A stretch of 64,000 nt of DNA from an uncultured Pelagibacteraceae bacterium (lineage in GTDB: Bacteria > Pseudomonadota > Alphaproteobacteria > Pelagibacterales > Pelagibacteraceae): the NCBI GenBank assembly GCA_902593905.1, contig CACJKF010000001.1, positions 310,001-374,000 on the forward strand. The letters run 5' to 3'. Of the stretch, positions 1-11,397 are shown one piece after another (position 1 is the first letter of the stretch; every line of letters starts with the position of its first letter). The translations under genes and the position numbers were made by a program. The notes beneath the pieces are model-generated. The model searched no databases, was not told the DNA's origin, and worked only from the letters and a program-made list of their open reading frames with translations.

Positions 1-45
1 ATCAATACCTATTGGGGAATCCCCAGCTCTTTTACCTTTTTTCAT
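1..45 (-). CDS. 5' end of an unidentified gene (partial)
   Basis: On the minus strand an ATG at 45 opens 15 codons that run off the window edge, reading MKKGKRAGDSPIGID. The frame is divergent from rsmE, with 40 bases between the two starts. Too little is visible to assign a family. The only support for a gene is an open frame and a sensible divergent position. Confidence 0.4.
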   Translation of the reverse strand, partial: MKKGKRAGDSPIGID

Positions 46-85
46 TAATGCTCCTTTATATCTTTAAAATTTATTTATATTATAA

Positions 86-802
86 ATGCTTATGAATATT
101 AGATTATATCATCCAGACAGTATACTAGAAAATAAAACAAGTTTGTTAAGTAAAGAGCACACTCATTATGTTGTAAATGTCATGCGACTTAAAAGAGGCT
201 CAAGCTTAAATTTTTTTAATAAAAGCGGAGAATGGAAAAGTGAAATAATTTTTTTAAATAAAGATAGAGTTGAAGTTAGGTTTTTAGAAAAAATTAAAGA
301 AGCAAAAAATCTATCTAAAACCGAAATAGCAATTTGTTTGGTCAAAAAAAATCCGATGGACAATATACTGCAAAAAGCCACAGAGCTCGGTGTTGGTAAA
401 ATAATTCCTATAGTTTCAGAGAGAACAGAAGTAAAAGAATTGAATATTGATAGAGCAAAAAAAATTGTGATTGAGGCAACTGAGCAATCTAATCAACTTG
501 TTCCTCCAGAAATTACAGATGTGATTAAATTGAAAGATTTTTTGAAAACCTTTGATGAAACTTCAAAACTTTTATTTGCTGATGTTAATTCAAAAGATAA
601 TTTAAAAATTGAGGATTTAAAAAACTTCAAATCCCTCTGTATATTAATTGGTCCTGAAGGTGATTTTTCTCCGGTAGAGCGTGAGTCTATCCTCCAAAAC
701 AGAGCAGTAAAACCTTTTACGTTATCTAGAAACATTCTAAGGTCCGACACTGCCGTAATAAGCGCGATTTCATTAGTAAATTTTATCAATAACTTTAATT
801 AA
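86..802 (+). CDS. rsmE: 16S rRNA (uracil-1498-N3)-methyltransferase RsmE
   Basis: SPOUT-class methyltransferase that would methylate N3 of U1498 of 16S rRNA using S-adenosylmethionine in the cytoplasm. The 238-residue length fits the family. The C-terminal knot is clear: ILIGPEGDFSP near residue 190, followed by LSRNILRSDTAVISA, the expected cofactor-binding loops. An N-terminal PUA-like part begins RLYHPDS. Two start codons are possible, at 86 and 92; the second gives MNIRLYHP and cannot be excluded. It lies 51 bases upstream of coxB and may share its transcript. Confidence 0.93.
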   Translation: MLMNIRLYHPDSILENKTSLLSKEHTHYVVNVMRLKRGSSLNFFNKSGEWKSEIIFLNKDRVEVRFLEKIKEAKNLSKTEIAICLVKKNPMDNILQKATELGVGKIIPIVSERTEVKELNIDRAKKIVIEATEQSNQLVPPEITDVIKLKDFLKTFDETSKLLFADVNSKDNLKIEDLKNFKSLCILIGPEGDFSPVERESILQNRAVKPFTLSRNILRSDTAVISAISLVNFINNFN

Positions 803-820
803 TTGTCGCATTAATTGAAA

Positions 821-848
821 TTGTTAAATCATCTAAAAACTGTATAAA
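821..848 (+). promoter_or_regulatory. Candidate sigma-70 promoter for the cytochrome oxidase operon
   Basis: TTGTTA at 821-826 and TATAAA at 843-848 are separated by 16 bases, in the gap between rsmE and coxB. The -10 box ends only 5 bases before the coxB ATG, so transcription would begin at or next to the start codon. The AT-rich background makes chance matches common. Confidence 0.3.
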
Positions 849-853
849 AACTC

Positions 854-3282
<2,429 letters not shown>

Positions 3283-3283
3283 A

Positions 3284-4204
3284 TTGAGCGATATAAGTAT
3301 AAAAATTAAAAACTCTAAAGTTGGTTTATCCTTAAACCTAAATTCATTTTTCAATTTAATGAAACCAAGAGTAATGTCTTTAGTTTTATTTACTTGTATG
3401 GTTGGTTTATTAATAGCTCCAATTAATATAGATTTTACTTCTGCTTGTATTTCTCTATTAGCGGTAGCCATAGGTTCAGGTGCGGCTGGAGTACTTAATA
3501 TGTGGTACGAGTCTGATTTAGATGCTTTGATGAGCAGAACTTGCTTAAGACCAATCCCAACTGGAAAAGTTAAAAAAGATCAAGCTTTATATTTTGGTTT
3601 AATTTTATCAGCTTTGTCGGTAAGCATGATTTATTTTTCAGCTAACTTAATTTCTGCAATTTTATTAGCCTCAACCATTGCTTTTTATTTTTTCATTTAT
3701 ACAATTTGGTTAAAAAGGAAAACTCCACAAAATATTGTTATAGGTGGTGCAGCTGGGGCATTACCGCCTGTTATTGGATGGACAATAGCAACCGAAAGTA
3801 TTTCTGTTGAGCCATTAATTTTATTTTTAATTATTTTCCTATGGACTCCGTCACATTTTTGGGCATTAAGTTTATATAAATCAAGTGATTATAAAAAAGC
3901 AAAAATTCCAATGCTCCCTATAGTTTCAGGAACAAAAACAACAAAAGTGAATATTCTCGTTTATGCTTTAATGATGTTACCTGCAATAATTGCACCGTTC
4001 TTTCTGAATTTTGCTAGCATATTTTATCTAGCCGCATCTTCTGTGATGTCTGCTTACTATGTTTATTTATGTTTAAGATTATATAGGTCTAAAATAGCAA
4101 GTATTTCAAATAAAATAGCGAGAAAAATTTTCATATACTCAATTTTTTATTTGTTTTTTATTTTCTTAATTCTATTAATTGATAATTTATTTAAGATAAT
4201 ATGA
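3284..4204 (+). CDS. ctaB: Heme O synthase (protoheme IX farnesyltransferase)
   Basis: Membrane prenyltransferase of the UbiA superfamily that adds farnesyl to protoheme to make heme O, the precursor of the oxidase heme A. It has 306 residues and many hydrophobic helices. The active-site motif NMWYESDLDALMSRT is followed by RPIPTG, both diagnostic of CtaB. A second Asp-rich loop is weaker. No ATG lies near the expected start; a TTG at 3284, one base after the coxA stop, gives the full-length protein. The unusual start makes the exact N-terminus less certain than the function. Confidence 0.95.
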   Translation: MSDISIKIKNSKVGLSLNLNSFFNLMKPRVMSLVLFTCMVGLLIAPINIDFTSACISLLAVAIGSGAAGVLNMWYESDLDALMSRTCLRPIPTGKVKKDQALYFGLILSALSVSMIYFSANLISAILLASTIAFYFFIYTIWLKRKTPQNIVIGGAAGALPPVIGWTIATESISVEPLILFLIIFLWTPSHFWALSLYKSSDYKKAKIPMLPIVSGTKTTKVNILVYALMMLPAIIAPFFLNFASIFYLAASSVMSAYYVYLCLRLYRSKIASISNKIARKIFIYSIFYLFFIFLILLIDNLFKII

Positions 4205-4314
4205 TGAATAAAAAGAAAAAAAATTTGATAACAGCTTTAATATTAATCTTATTTATGATTTTTTTATTTGTATTAACCTTCTATAATATTGGAATTTATA
4301 ATCGAGAAATATAA
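4204..4314 (+). CDS. Small single-span membrane protein between ctaB and ctaG (CoxF-like)
   Basis: A 36-codon frame starts at ATG 4204, overlapping the last base of the ctaB stop, and its own TAA shares one base with the ctaG ATG at 4314. The peptide begins MNKKKKN, then has one hydrophobic helix (about residues 8-27, LITALILILFMIFLF) and a short tail ending YNREI. Tight coupling on both sides argues for a real gene. Alphaproteobacterial cox operons often hold a tiny membrane protein (CoxF) here, so a role in oxidase assembly is likely but is inferred from position only. Confidence 0.72.
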   Translation: MNKKKKNLITALILILFMIFLFVLTFYNIGIYNREI

Positions 4315-4865
4315 TGAATATAAGCAAAAAAAACTTAACGCCTATCGCTTTAGTATCAATATTTTTACTAATGCTTGGATTATCTTTCGCAGCAGTTCCT
4401 TTATATGATTTGTTTTGCAGAGTGACAGGATTTGGTGGAACTACTCAAAACGCTACTGAAAAAGAAATTCCGAAAATTATAGTAAATCAAGATTATAAAA
4501 TGAGATTTGATACAAACATTAATAGCACTTTAGATTGGAAATTTTATCCTGAGATGAATACTTTAAACTTAAAACCAGGAGAAGTTCATACAGTTAAATT
4601 TAATGTTGAAAATCCAAGTAATGAAATTTCCTCAGGGTCGGCAACATTTAATGTATCTCCATCACCATTTGGTATTTACCTAAATAAGATAGGTTGTTTT
4701 TGTTTTGAAAAACAAACTTTACAACCAGGTGAAAAAAAAGAGTTCGTATTAACATTTTTCTTGGATCCAAAAGTAGTTGATGATAATAAAACTAAAAATA
4801 TGTCTGATGTAACTTTGTCTTTTACTTTTTTTTCATCAGGCTATTATGAAAAGAGTAACTCATAA
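4314..4865 (+). CDS. ctaG: Cytochrome c oxidase assembly protein CtaG/Cox11 (CuB chaperone)
   Basis: Inner-membrane-anchored copper chaperone that delivers copper to the CuB site of subunit I. The 183-residue protein has one N-terminal membrane helix (about residues 12-30), then FCRVTGFGG and an immunoglobulin-like periplasmic domain. The copper-binding CFCFEKQ motif is present, followed by LQPGEKKEFVLTFFLDP, both Cox11 hallmarks. It overlaps the small CoxF-like gene by one base and coxC by one base, so all are translationally coupled. Confidence 0.96.
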   Translation: MNISKKNLTPIALVSIFLLMLGLSFAAVPLYDLFCRVTGFGGTTQNATEKEIPKIIVNQDYKMRFDTNINSTLDWKFYPEMNTLNLKPGEVHTVKFNVENPSNEISSGSATFNVSPSPFGIYLNKIGCFCFEKQTLQPGEKKEFVLTFFLDPKVVDDNKTKNMSDVTLSFTFFSSGYYEKSNS

Positions 4866-5656
4866 TGTCAGCAGAAAAACCAAAACACGATTACCATTTA
4901 GTTGATCCAAGTCCTTGGCCGATCTATGTCTCATTTGCTACTTTAGTATTAGCTTTTGGAGCAGTTTATTACTTTCACTCTAAAGCTCTTTGGTTATTAT
5001 TAATTGGTTTCGCGTTAGTAGTTTATGGTGCATTCATGTGGTGGAGAGATGTTATAGAAGAAGCAGAACATCAAGGTCATCATACGCCTGTAGTTCAAAT
5101 TGGACATAGGTATGGTATGACACTATTTATTGCTTCCGAAGTAATGTTCTTTGTTGCATGGTTCTGGGCTTTTTTTAACGCAAGTTTGTTTCCACCGGAG
5201 TCGATAGGTGGTATATGGCCACCGGCAGATATTAAAACTTTTGATCCTTGGGATATACCATTAATCAACACTTTAATTTTATTATTATCAGGAACTACTG
5301 TAACTTGGGCGCATCATGCAATGTTAGAAAATGACAGAAAAGGATTAGTAAATGGTTTGATCGCAACAGTATTTTTAGGATTTATATTTTCTTGTTTTCA
5401 AGCTTATGAATACCATCACGCAACATTTACTTTAGATGGTGGAATTTATGGTTCTACATTTTATATGTCGACTGGTTTTCACGGCTTTCATGTAATTGTT
5501 GGAACAGTTTTTCTTGCAGTTTGTTTGTTTCGATCAATGAGAGGCCACTCGACGCCTCAACACCATTTTGGATTTGAGGCGGCAGCCTGGTACTGGCATT
5601 TTGTAGACGTAGTTTGGTTATTCTTATTTGCTGCGATCTATATTTGGGGAAGTTAA
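4865..5656 (+). CDS. coxC: Cytochrome c oxidase subunit III
   Basis: Seven-helix subunit III, which stabilises subunit I and maintains proton uptake during turnover. The 263-residue length is usual for the alphaproteobacterial and mitochondrial form. Signatures are HDYHLVDPSPWP at the N-terminus, FFVAWFWAFFNASLFP, GFHGFHVIVGT, and the C-terminal HFVDVVWLFLFAAIYIWGS. It starts on the last base of the ctaG stop. The SURF1 gene follows 7 bases after its stop. Confidence 0.98.
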   Translation: MSAEKPKHDYHLVDPSPWPIYVSFATLVLAFGAVYYFHSKALWLLLIGFALVVYGAFMWWRDVIEEAEHQGHHTPVVQIGHRYGMTLFIASEVMFFVAWFWAFFNASLFPPESIGGIWPPADIKTFDPWDIPLINTLILLLSGTTVTWAHHAMLENDRKGLVNGLIATVFLGFIFSCFQAYEYHHATFTLDGGIYGSTFYMSTGFHGFHVIVGTVFLAVCLFRSMRGHSTPQHHFGFEAAAWYWHFVDVVWLFLFAAIYIWGS

Positions 5657-5663
5657 TCTCAAA

Positions 5664-6326
5664 TTGAAAAGAGCATTCTTATTTCAACTATTTGTTATTT
5701 TATTTGTAACAATATTTTGTGCTTTAGGAACTTGGCAGCTTTACAGATTGCAATGGAAGTTAGAGATTATAAGCGAAATAACTTTTGGATTAGACTCTAA
5801 ACCAATAGAATATTCAAATTCTATTAAAAAAAATTATCAAAGAGTGAGCGCTAAAGGAAAATTTAATTTCGATAAGCAAATTTACCTTTATAGTTTGAAT
5901 GAAAACGGAAAGCCTGGATACGATGTAGTAACCCCTTTTAGAACGGATAAAAACCAAAATGTATTAATTAATAGAGGTTGGATTAAAAAAGAACTTAAAG
6001 ACAATCCAAGGATAAACTTTAAAGCAGAAACAGATAAAGAGGTAATTGGCCTTTTAAGAGAAATTTATAAACCAAGTATATTTAAACCAGACAATGACAT
6101 TAAAAATAATATTTGGTTCTCATTAAATTTAGAAGATTTAAAAGAGGCTACAGGGGAGCAATTTAACGAATTCGTAATTTTTTTAGAGGATAATCAAGCA
6201 AAGTCACCTGTACCTAAAAAGATAAGTATAGATGTGCCAAATAATCACCTTAAATATGCTATAACATGGTATGCAATATCAATCTCGATAATTTTTTATT
6301 ATTTATATTTTAGAAGAAAAAAATGA
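5664..6326 (+). CDS. surf1: SURF1 family cytochrome oxidase assembly protein
   Basis: SURF1 (Shy1) proteins help insert heme a into subunit I. This one has an N-terminal membrane helix (about residues 3-22), the motif LGTWQLYRLQWK, the RGWI-type strand INRGWI, and a C-terminal helix near HLKYAITWYAISI, in the expected order. I place the start at TTG 5664, 7 bases after the coxC stop, giving MKRAFLFQ and 220 residues. An in-frame TTG at 5628 lies inside coxC and would add twelve atypical residues. No ATG is available. The end overlaps the thrC start by 4 bases. Confidence 0.88.
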   Translation: MKRAFLFQLFVILFVTIFCALGTWQLYRLQWKLEIISEITFGLDSKPIEYSNSIKKNYQRVSAKGKFNFDKQIYLYSLNENGKPGYDVVTPFRTDKNQNVLINRGWIKKELKDNPRINFKAETDKEVIGLLREIYKPSIFKPDNDIKNNIWFSLNLEDLKEATGEQFNEFVIFLEDNQAKSPVPKKISIDVPNNHLKYAITWYAISISIIFYYLYFRRKK

Positions 6327-7699
6327 ATTATTTTAGCACTAGGGATAAATCTTTAGAATTTAGTTTTAAAGATATTTTCTTAAGAGGACTTGCACCAGGC
6401 GGAGGGTTATTTTTACCTGCTGAAATAAAGAAATATAGTCAAGATGAACTTAATAATTTAAGCCAACTAAATTATAATGAACTAGCTACAGAAATTATCT
6501 TTAATTTCTGTTCAGGTGAAATTAAAAAGGAAGAACTGAGTTCACTGATACAAAAATCATATAGTAGTTTTAAAGATAAAGAGGTCGTAAATATAAAAAA
6601 AATTGGAAATATAAATCTTCTCGAGCTTTATCATGGGCCTACTTTAGCTTTTAAAGATATTGCAATGCAGGTAATCGGCAATATGTATGATTATTTAGAA
6701 GTTGCTAAAGACAAAACTGTAAATGTCATAGTAGCTACATCGGGAGATACTGGTTCAGCAGCTATTGCAGCATTAAGTAACAGAAAAAATATTAATCTTT
6801 TTGTTCTACATCCACATAACAAAATTTCTTATATTCAAAGAAAAATAATGACAACAATTGGTGGAGCTAATATTTATAATATAGCTATCGAGGGTTCATT
6901 TGATGATTGTCAAAAAATTGTAAAAGATCTTTTTAATGAAGACAGTTTTAGATCAAAAATAAATATGTCAGGCGTAAATTCTATCAATTGGGCAAGAATT
7001 GTTTGTCAGATTGTTTATTATTTTTATTCTTTTTTTAAATTAAAAAAAAATAATATTAGCTTTTCTGTACCAACTGGTAATTTTGGAGATATTTATGCTG
7101 GATATATTGCAAAAAAAATGGGTTTACCAATTAATAAACTTATAGTTGCTACAAATAACAATGATATTTTACAAAGAGTTATTAATACAGGTGAATATAA
7201 ACCTGATACAGTGAAAGCAACCATCACACCAAGTATGGATATACAAGTTGCCAGCAATTTTGAGAGGCTGCTTTATTATATATTAGATGAAAGCGATAGT
7301 AAGGTGGGGTTATTAATGAGCCATCTGTCATCAAAAAATTTATTTAATTTAGAAAAAAAAGAAATAGATAAAATAAAAAAAGATTTCGAAGCGGTAAAAG
7401 TTACAGATGAAGATACAGTATCTATAATCGATGAAATATATAAAGAACATCAATTTATAATTGATCCTCATACTGCTACTGGCGTAGGTGCAGCAAAAAG
7501 TTTTAAAAAATTAGGAGATATCGTTGTTCTTGGTACAGCTCATCCTTACAAATTCAGCGATACAATCAAAAAAGCTATAGGAAAAAATTTAGTCTCGCCC
7601 GAGCATTTGAAGTTGAATATAGATAAAAAGGAAAAATTTGATATTATTGGGAATTCAAATTCAGAGGTTAAAAATTATATTTTGAGCAAAATACAATGA
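6323..7699 (+). CDS. thrC: Threonine synthase
   Basis: PLP enzyme converting O-phospho-L-homoserine to L-threonine. The 458 residues match the longer bacterial (E. coli-type) class. Visible are MNYFSTRD at the N-terminus, the PLP-lysine motif HGPTLAFKDIAMQ near residue 110, ATSGDTGSAA for phosphate contacts, and PTGNFGDIYAGY. It overlaps surf1 by ATGA and the peroxiredoxin gene by 4 bases, so it is transcribed with the oxidase operon. The homoserine kinase gene thrB lies nearby on the opposite strand. Confidence 0.97.
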   Translation: MNYFSTRDKSLEFSFKDIFLRGLAPGGGLFLPAEIKKYSQDELNNLSQLNYNELATEIIFNFCSGEIKKEELSSLIQKSYSSFKDKEVVNIKKIGNINLLELYHGPTLAFKDIAMQVIGNMYDYLEVAKDKTVNVIVATSGDTGSAAIAALSNRKNINLFVLHPHNKISYIQRKIMTTIGGANIYNIAIEGSFDDCQKIVKDLFNEDSFRSKINMSGVNSINWARIVCQIVYYFYSFFKLKKNNISFSVPTGNFGDIYAGYIAKKMGLPINKLIVATNNNDILQRVINTGEYKPDTVKATITPSMDIQVASNFERLLYYILDESDSKVGLLMSHLSSKNLFNLEKKEIDKIKKDFEAVKVTDEDTVSIIDEIYKEHQFIIDPHTATGVGAAKSFKKLGDIVVLGTAHPYKFSDTIKKAIGKNLVSPEHLKLNIDKKEKFDIIGNSNSEVKNYILSKIQ

Positions 7700-8181
7700 G
7701 AATAAAAATAGGAGACAAACTACCTAGCTCGGAATTATTTTATCTTGATCAAAATAATGATGTAAAAAAAATTAATATATTGGATCTTTGTAAAGGCAAG
7801 ACTATTATTTTAGGTATGCCTGGTGCTTTTACAAAAACTTGCTCAGCTCTTCATCTACCTGGGTATATAAAAAATTACGAGCTAGCTAATAGAAAAGGAA
7901 TTTCTACAATTGTTTGTGTTGCTGTGAATGATCCCAATGTAATGAAGGCCTGGGGTGAAAATCAAAATGCTGGAAGTAAAATTTTCATGGCTGGTGATCC
8001 CTTCCTTAAATTTACAAAGGCTATAGGAGCAGAAGTAGATAAATCCGAAAAAGGACTAGGAATTAGATCTAATCGCTACACTATGTTGGTGGAAAATGGT
8101 GAAGTTAAAAAAGTAGAGGAAGAAAAAGAAACAGCTACTTGTGAATTATCTTCAGCTGAAATCTTTTTAAAATCTATTTAG
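7696..8181 (+). CDS. Peroxiredoxin, Prx5/PMP20 type
   Basis: Thiol peroxidase that reduces hydrogen peroxide or alkyl hydroperoxides. The 161-residue redoxin domain has the active-site sequence PGAFTKTCSALHLPGY, with the peroxidatic Cys at about residue 49 preceded by the required Thr. A second Cys near residue 149 (TATCELSS) is a candidate resolving residue, as in atypical two-Cys Prx5. Its reductant is unknown. The gene overlaps thrC by 4 bases and meets rnhA tail to tail with an 8-base overlap. Confidence 0.92.
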   Translation: MRIKIGDKLPSSELFYLDQNNDVKKINILDLCKGKTIILGMPGAFTKTCSALHLPGYIKNYELANRKGISTIVCVAVNDPNVMKAWGENQNAGSKIFMAGDPFLKFTKAIGAEVDKSEKGLGIRSNRYTMLVENGEVKKVEEEKETATCELSSAEIFLKSI

Positions 8182-8596
8182 TTTTCGAAACTGCCAACTC
8201 ATCAACAAGATTATTATATTTGTTGCCAGCGTGTGCCTTAACCCATTTCCAAGTAACTTTATGTTTTAAACAAGCATTATCCAATTTAATCCAAAGATCT
8301 TTATTTTTAACTGGTTTCTTGTTTGAACTTTTCCAATTATTTTTTTTCCATTTTTTAATCCAATCAGTTATTCCATCTTTCACATATTTTGAGTCAGTGA
8401 AAATTGTAATCTCTGATTTCTTTTTTATTTTTTTTAATGCCATAATTGGAGCCATTAATTCCATCCTATTATTAGTTGTAATACTTTCACTTCCAGAAAT
8501 ATTTGATTGATTAGAATTATCTATTATGATTGCTGCCCAACCTCCTTTCCCAGGATTACCTGAGCAAGCACCATCAGTATAAATTTTCAATTTCAT
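8174..8596 (-). CDS. rnhA: Ribonuclease HI
   Basis: Degrades the RNA strand of RNA-DNA hybrids. The 140-residue protein starts MKLKIYTDGACSGNPG, the first catalytic Asp loop, followed by NNRMELMAPI (Glu), FTDSKYVKDGI (Asp) and a final Asp in LVDELA, so the four metal-binding acids are intact. The basic handle WKKNNWKSSNKKPVKNKDLW is present. It starts one base from the thrB stop. A second RNase H (rnhB) is encoded at 23926. Confidence 0.96.
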   Translation of the reverse strand: MKLKIYTDGACSGNPGKGGWAAIIIDNSNQSNISGSESITTNNRMELMAPIMALKKIKKKSEITIFTDSKYVKDGITDWIKKWKKNNWKSSNKKPVKNKDLWIKLDNACLKHKVTWKWVKAHAGNKYNNLVDELAVSKTK

Positions 8597-9564
8597 TAAA
8601 AGAAATAATCCTCATGATTCTTTGAATTTTTATGAAATTCTAATCTCTTTAAATACTCCATTGGATCTTTAATTTTAACAATGGCTCCCTCTACTTTGTT
8701 TAAAGCATCGAATACTCTAGTTAATAAAAATCTTAAAGCAGCTCCTTGAGATAAAACTTTTATACTATTCATCTCCTCATCTGTTAGTTTTCTAATAGAT
8801 GTATATCCATCTATAAAATTCTTTGCTTTAGTGACGTTGAAACTAAGATTACTTTTAAGACCGTCGAAGCATAGAGCGTTGAAGCAAATGGCAATTTCAA
8901 AAGCAAAAAAATCATCACATGAGAAATAAAAGTCAATTAGACCACTAAATTCATCTTGTTTAAAAAAAATATTATCATGAAATAAATCTGCATGTATAAT
9001 TCCTCTAGGCAAATTTTTTGGCCAATTTTTTTCTACATCATTTAGATTTTCCTCAATTAATCTTGGAAGATCTTCGTGTATATTTTTACATTTATTTTTT
9101 ACTGAATTAAATAAAGTTCTCCATGAATTGACCGATAGATCATTTTGTCGACTCAATTTTAAGCTTCTTGTAAGTTCATGCATTTTGGCTACTTCAGATC
9201 CGATTGATTTACAATTAGCTGGCGATAAATTTTGTTTAGCCTTTCCCTCTAGGAATGAGACAATCATTAGTTTTTTCCCCTCAAAATCTGTAATAGTCTT
9301 ATTCTCATTATTAGAAATTGGAGCTGGGCATTTGAAATTCGCTTTATTTAAAGATGACATTAGGTCTGAAAAAAAAGGAAGATCTACGGACTTAACTCTT
9401 TTTTCATAAACTGTTAAAATAAATTTTTTCTTATTAACCGACAAGAAATAGTTTGTATTCTCAATTCCTTCTTCGATCCCTTTAAACGATTCTAGTTTGC
9501 CTAAATTATAATTAGATAAAATTTCTTCAATTTTATTATGATTTAACTTGGTATAGACAGCCAT
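8596..9564 (-). CDS. thrB: Homoserine kinase (choline-kinase fold, ThrB2 type)
   Basis: Phosphorylates L-homoserine for the threonine synthase step. It belongs to the aminoglycoside/choline kinase fold rather than the GHMP family, as is common in Alphaproteobacteria. Evidence is the N-terminal nucleotide loop FKGIEEGIENTNYFL, the catalytic HADLFHDNIFF (Asp, Asn) and the metal-binding GLIDFYFSCDD. The length of 322 residues is typical. It lies between ispH and rnhA with one-base overlaps, an arrangement widespread in Alphaproteobacteria. Confidence 0.93.
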   Translation of the reverse strand: MAVYTKLNHNKIEEILSNYNLGKLESFKGIEEGIENTNYFLSVNKKKFILTVYEKRVKSVDLPFFSDLMSSLNKANFKCPAPISNNENKTITDFEGKKLMIVSFLEGKAKQNLSPANCKSIGSEVAKMHELTRSLKLSRQNDLSVNSWRTLFNSVKNKCKNIHEDLPRLIEENLNDVEKNWPKNLPRGIIHADLFHDNIFFKQDEFSGLIDFYFSCDDFFAFEIAICFNALCFDGLKSNLSFNVTKAKNFIDGYTSIRKLTDEEMNSIKVLSQGAALRFLLTRVFDALNKVEGAIVKIKDPMEYLKRLEFHKNSKNHEDYFF

Positions 9565-10508
9565 TAATTCAGTTCTTTCGGCAATTTAAAAATAACTTTT
9601 TCCTCTGCAACTATAACTTCTTCTATTGAGACTCTCCTATCTTTTTTAATATTATTCAGTAAAGTTTGAACAAGTTTTTCTGGTGCAGAAGCTCCTGATG
9701 ATATTCCTATAGTGTTTGAGTTATCTATTTCATTAAAAGGAATTTCCTTTTCTGAATGCATTAAAAGAGAGTTGTTGCACCCTGCTTTTTTTGCTACCTC
9801 TACTAGTCTTACCGAGTTTGATGAATTTCGACTACCTAAAACAAAAAACATATCACACTTTGATGCTATTTCTTTTACTGCAGATTGTCTGTTGGTAGTT
9901 GCATAACAAATATCTTCCTTAATAGGACCTTTAATTTTTGGAAACTTATTTTTAAGAGCCTCAATTATTTCAGCAGTATCATCCACAGAAAGCGTAGTTT
10001 GAGTTATATACGCTAAAGGTTTTTTAAAATCTTTTACATTTAGAAGTTCCACATCATTTTTGGTTTCAATTAGTTTAATAGATCCATTAGGAAGCTGACC
10101 CATTGTGCCAATAACTTCAGGGTGATTTTTGTGTCCGATCAACAATATTTCAAATCCTTTCTTATTTAATTGTTCCGACTCTCTATGTACTTTAGAAACT
10201 AATGGACATGTAGCGTCAACGAAAGATAAGTTTTTTAATTTAGCTTCTTCTGGAACTGACTTTGGTACTCCATGAGCTGAGAAAATTACAGGTCTACTAG
10301 CGTCATCTACGTCAGATAATTCATCAACGAAAATTGCACCTTTTTCTTTTAACTCTTCAACAACCTGCTTATTGTGCACTATTTCATGACGAACATATAC
10401 TGGAGCCCCAAACTTGCTGATAGATTTTTCAACTATTTCAATTGCTCTTTTAACTCCGGCACAAAAACCTCTTGGTGACGCTAAATAAATTTTAAGTTCT
10501 TTTTTCAT
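9564..10508 (-). CDS. ispH: 4-hydroxy-3-methylbut-2-enyl diphosphate reductase IspH
   Basis: Last enzyme of the MEP isoprenoid pathway, an iron-sulfur protein producing IPP and DMAPP from HMBPP. Cluster-binding cysteines occur in RGFCAGVKRAIE (about residue 16), VDATCPLVSKVH and EDICYATTNRQ; IGHKNHPEVIGTMGQ is also diagnostic. The length of 314 residues is normal. The start overlaps the end of blh by 17 bases, so precursor supply is transcribed together with the carotenoid genes. Confidence 0.97.
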   Translation of the reverse strand: MKKELKIYLASPRGFCAGVKRAIEIVEKSISKFGAPVYVRHEIVHNKQVVEELKEKGAIFVDELSDVDDASRPVIFSAHGVPKSVPEEAKLKNLSFVDATCPLVSKVHRESEQLNKKGFEILLIGHKNHPEVIGTMGQLPNGSIKLIETKNDVELLNVKDFKKPLAYITQTTLSVDDTAEIIEALKNKFPKIKGPIKEDICYATTNRQSAVKEIASKCDMFFVLGSRNSSNSVRLVEVAKKAGCNNSLLMHSEKEIPFNEIDNSNTIGISSGASAPEKLVQTLLNNIKKDRRVSIEEVIVAEEKVIFKLPKELN

Positions 10509-11397
10509 TTTTTTCTAAAAGATATTCTAACAATATATGCGGAAAAGTAAGTGACGCCAAACCAATAAATATTACCTTATAAATAGCCTCATCAAGCTTA
10601 TAAAAATTATTTAAAAAATATATTGCAAATAAAAATATTACTGCAGTTACAAAAGTTAAAGGGATAGCCTTAATTATAAATTTTTTAAACCCCGACTTGA
10701 AAGACCTATCCAAATCAAAAATAAGAGTAATCGAATGCCTAATTGAGTGAAGAAAACAAAAATAAAGAGTGAAAGCTAAAATAGGTGATAAAAAAAGATT
10801 TAGTATGATTAAAGAAAAGAAGTCCATGATCATGACACTTTTTAGATTTGTATTTTCTTTTTTTGAAATGTACATAGATGATAAAAAACCTAGACATAAC
10901 ATTCCAATTAAAAATTCATTACTAAAAAATCCTGCTTCAAAAACATTAAAATTTAGTATCCTAAATATTTCATTAGTTTCTTCTCTATTTAATAATAATG
11001 GAGCTATAATTACTGTTGATCCTTTAAAGAAAAATAAACACTCAGATATGAAAAACTTCTTTCTAAAAAAAAATACTGTATCTTCTTTTCCAAAATGATA
11101 GGCGGCCACAATCAAAAATAGTAATAAAATTGTATTAGGAAACATCAACCAGAATATTATTATCAATGATGAAATTAATACATAGGCAAGATAAAAGGAA
11201 ACAGATTGTTTGTATCCAAATAATTTTAAAAGCTTTTTTCCTTTGATATTATCTAATGCGCCGTGAGAAATTCCCAAAATTAAAATTAAAAATAAGCAAA
11301 ATATAACTGGTTCAAAATTGAACATTAAATAAAGAGGGCTTATCAAAATACAAAAATTAAAAAATATTATTGAGTGCTTAAAGTTAATATTTTCCAT
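10492..11397 (-). CDS. blh: Brp/Blh-family beta-carotene 15,15'-dioxygenase (retinal-forming)
   Basis: Integral membrane protein of 301 residues with about eight hydrophobic segments. Conserved His-bearing motifs of the Brp/Blh family are visible: GISHGALDNIKGKK, AAYHFGKEDTVFF, FLHSIRHS and FPHILLEYLL, expected to hold the catalytic iron. Members cleave beta-carotene into two retinals for rhodopsins. The gene directly follows crtY, with the stop of one next to the start of the other, as in known retinal clusters. No rhodopsin gene lies in this window. Confidence 0.9.
   Translation of the reverse strand: MENINFKHSIIFFNFCILISPLYLMFNFEPVIFCLFLILILGISHGALDNIKGKKLLKLFGYKQSVSFYLAYVLISSLIIIFWLMFPNTILLLFLIVAAYHFGKEDTVFFFRKKFFISECLFFFKGSTVIIAPLLLNREETNEIFRILNFNVFEAGFFSNEFLIGMLCLGFLSSMYISKKENTNLKSVMIMDFFSLIILNLFLSPILAFTLYFCFLHSIRHSITLIFDLDRSFKSGFKKFIIKAIPLTFVTAVIFLFAIYFLNNFYKLDEAIYKVIFIGLASLTFPHILLEYLLEKNEKRT

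Noticed and set aside
5628..5663. Upstream TTG start for surf1 inside coxC
   Set aside because: The added residues are not part of a SURF1 N-terminus and would overlap coxC by 29 bases; TTG 5664 sits just after the coxC stop.
10769..11098. A 109-codon frame antisense to blh
   Set aside because: It is the complement of a membrane-protein gene, is Lys-rich without domain features and has no ribosome-binding site. The minus-strand gene is well supported.
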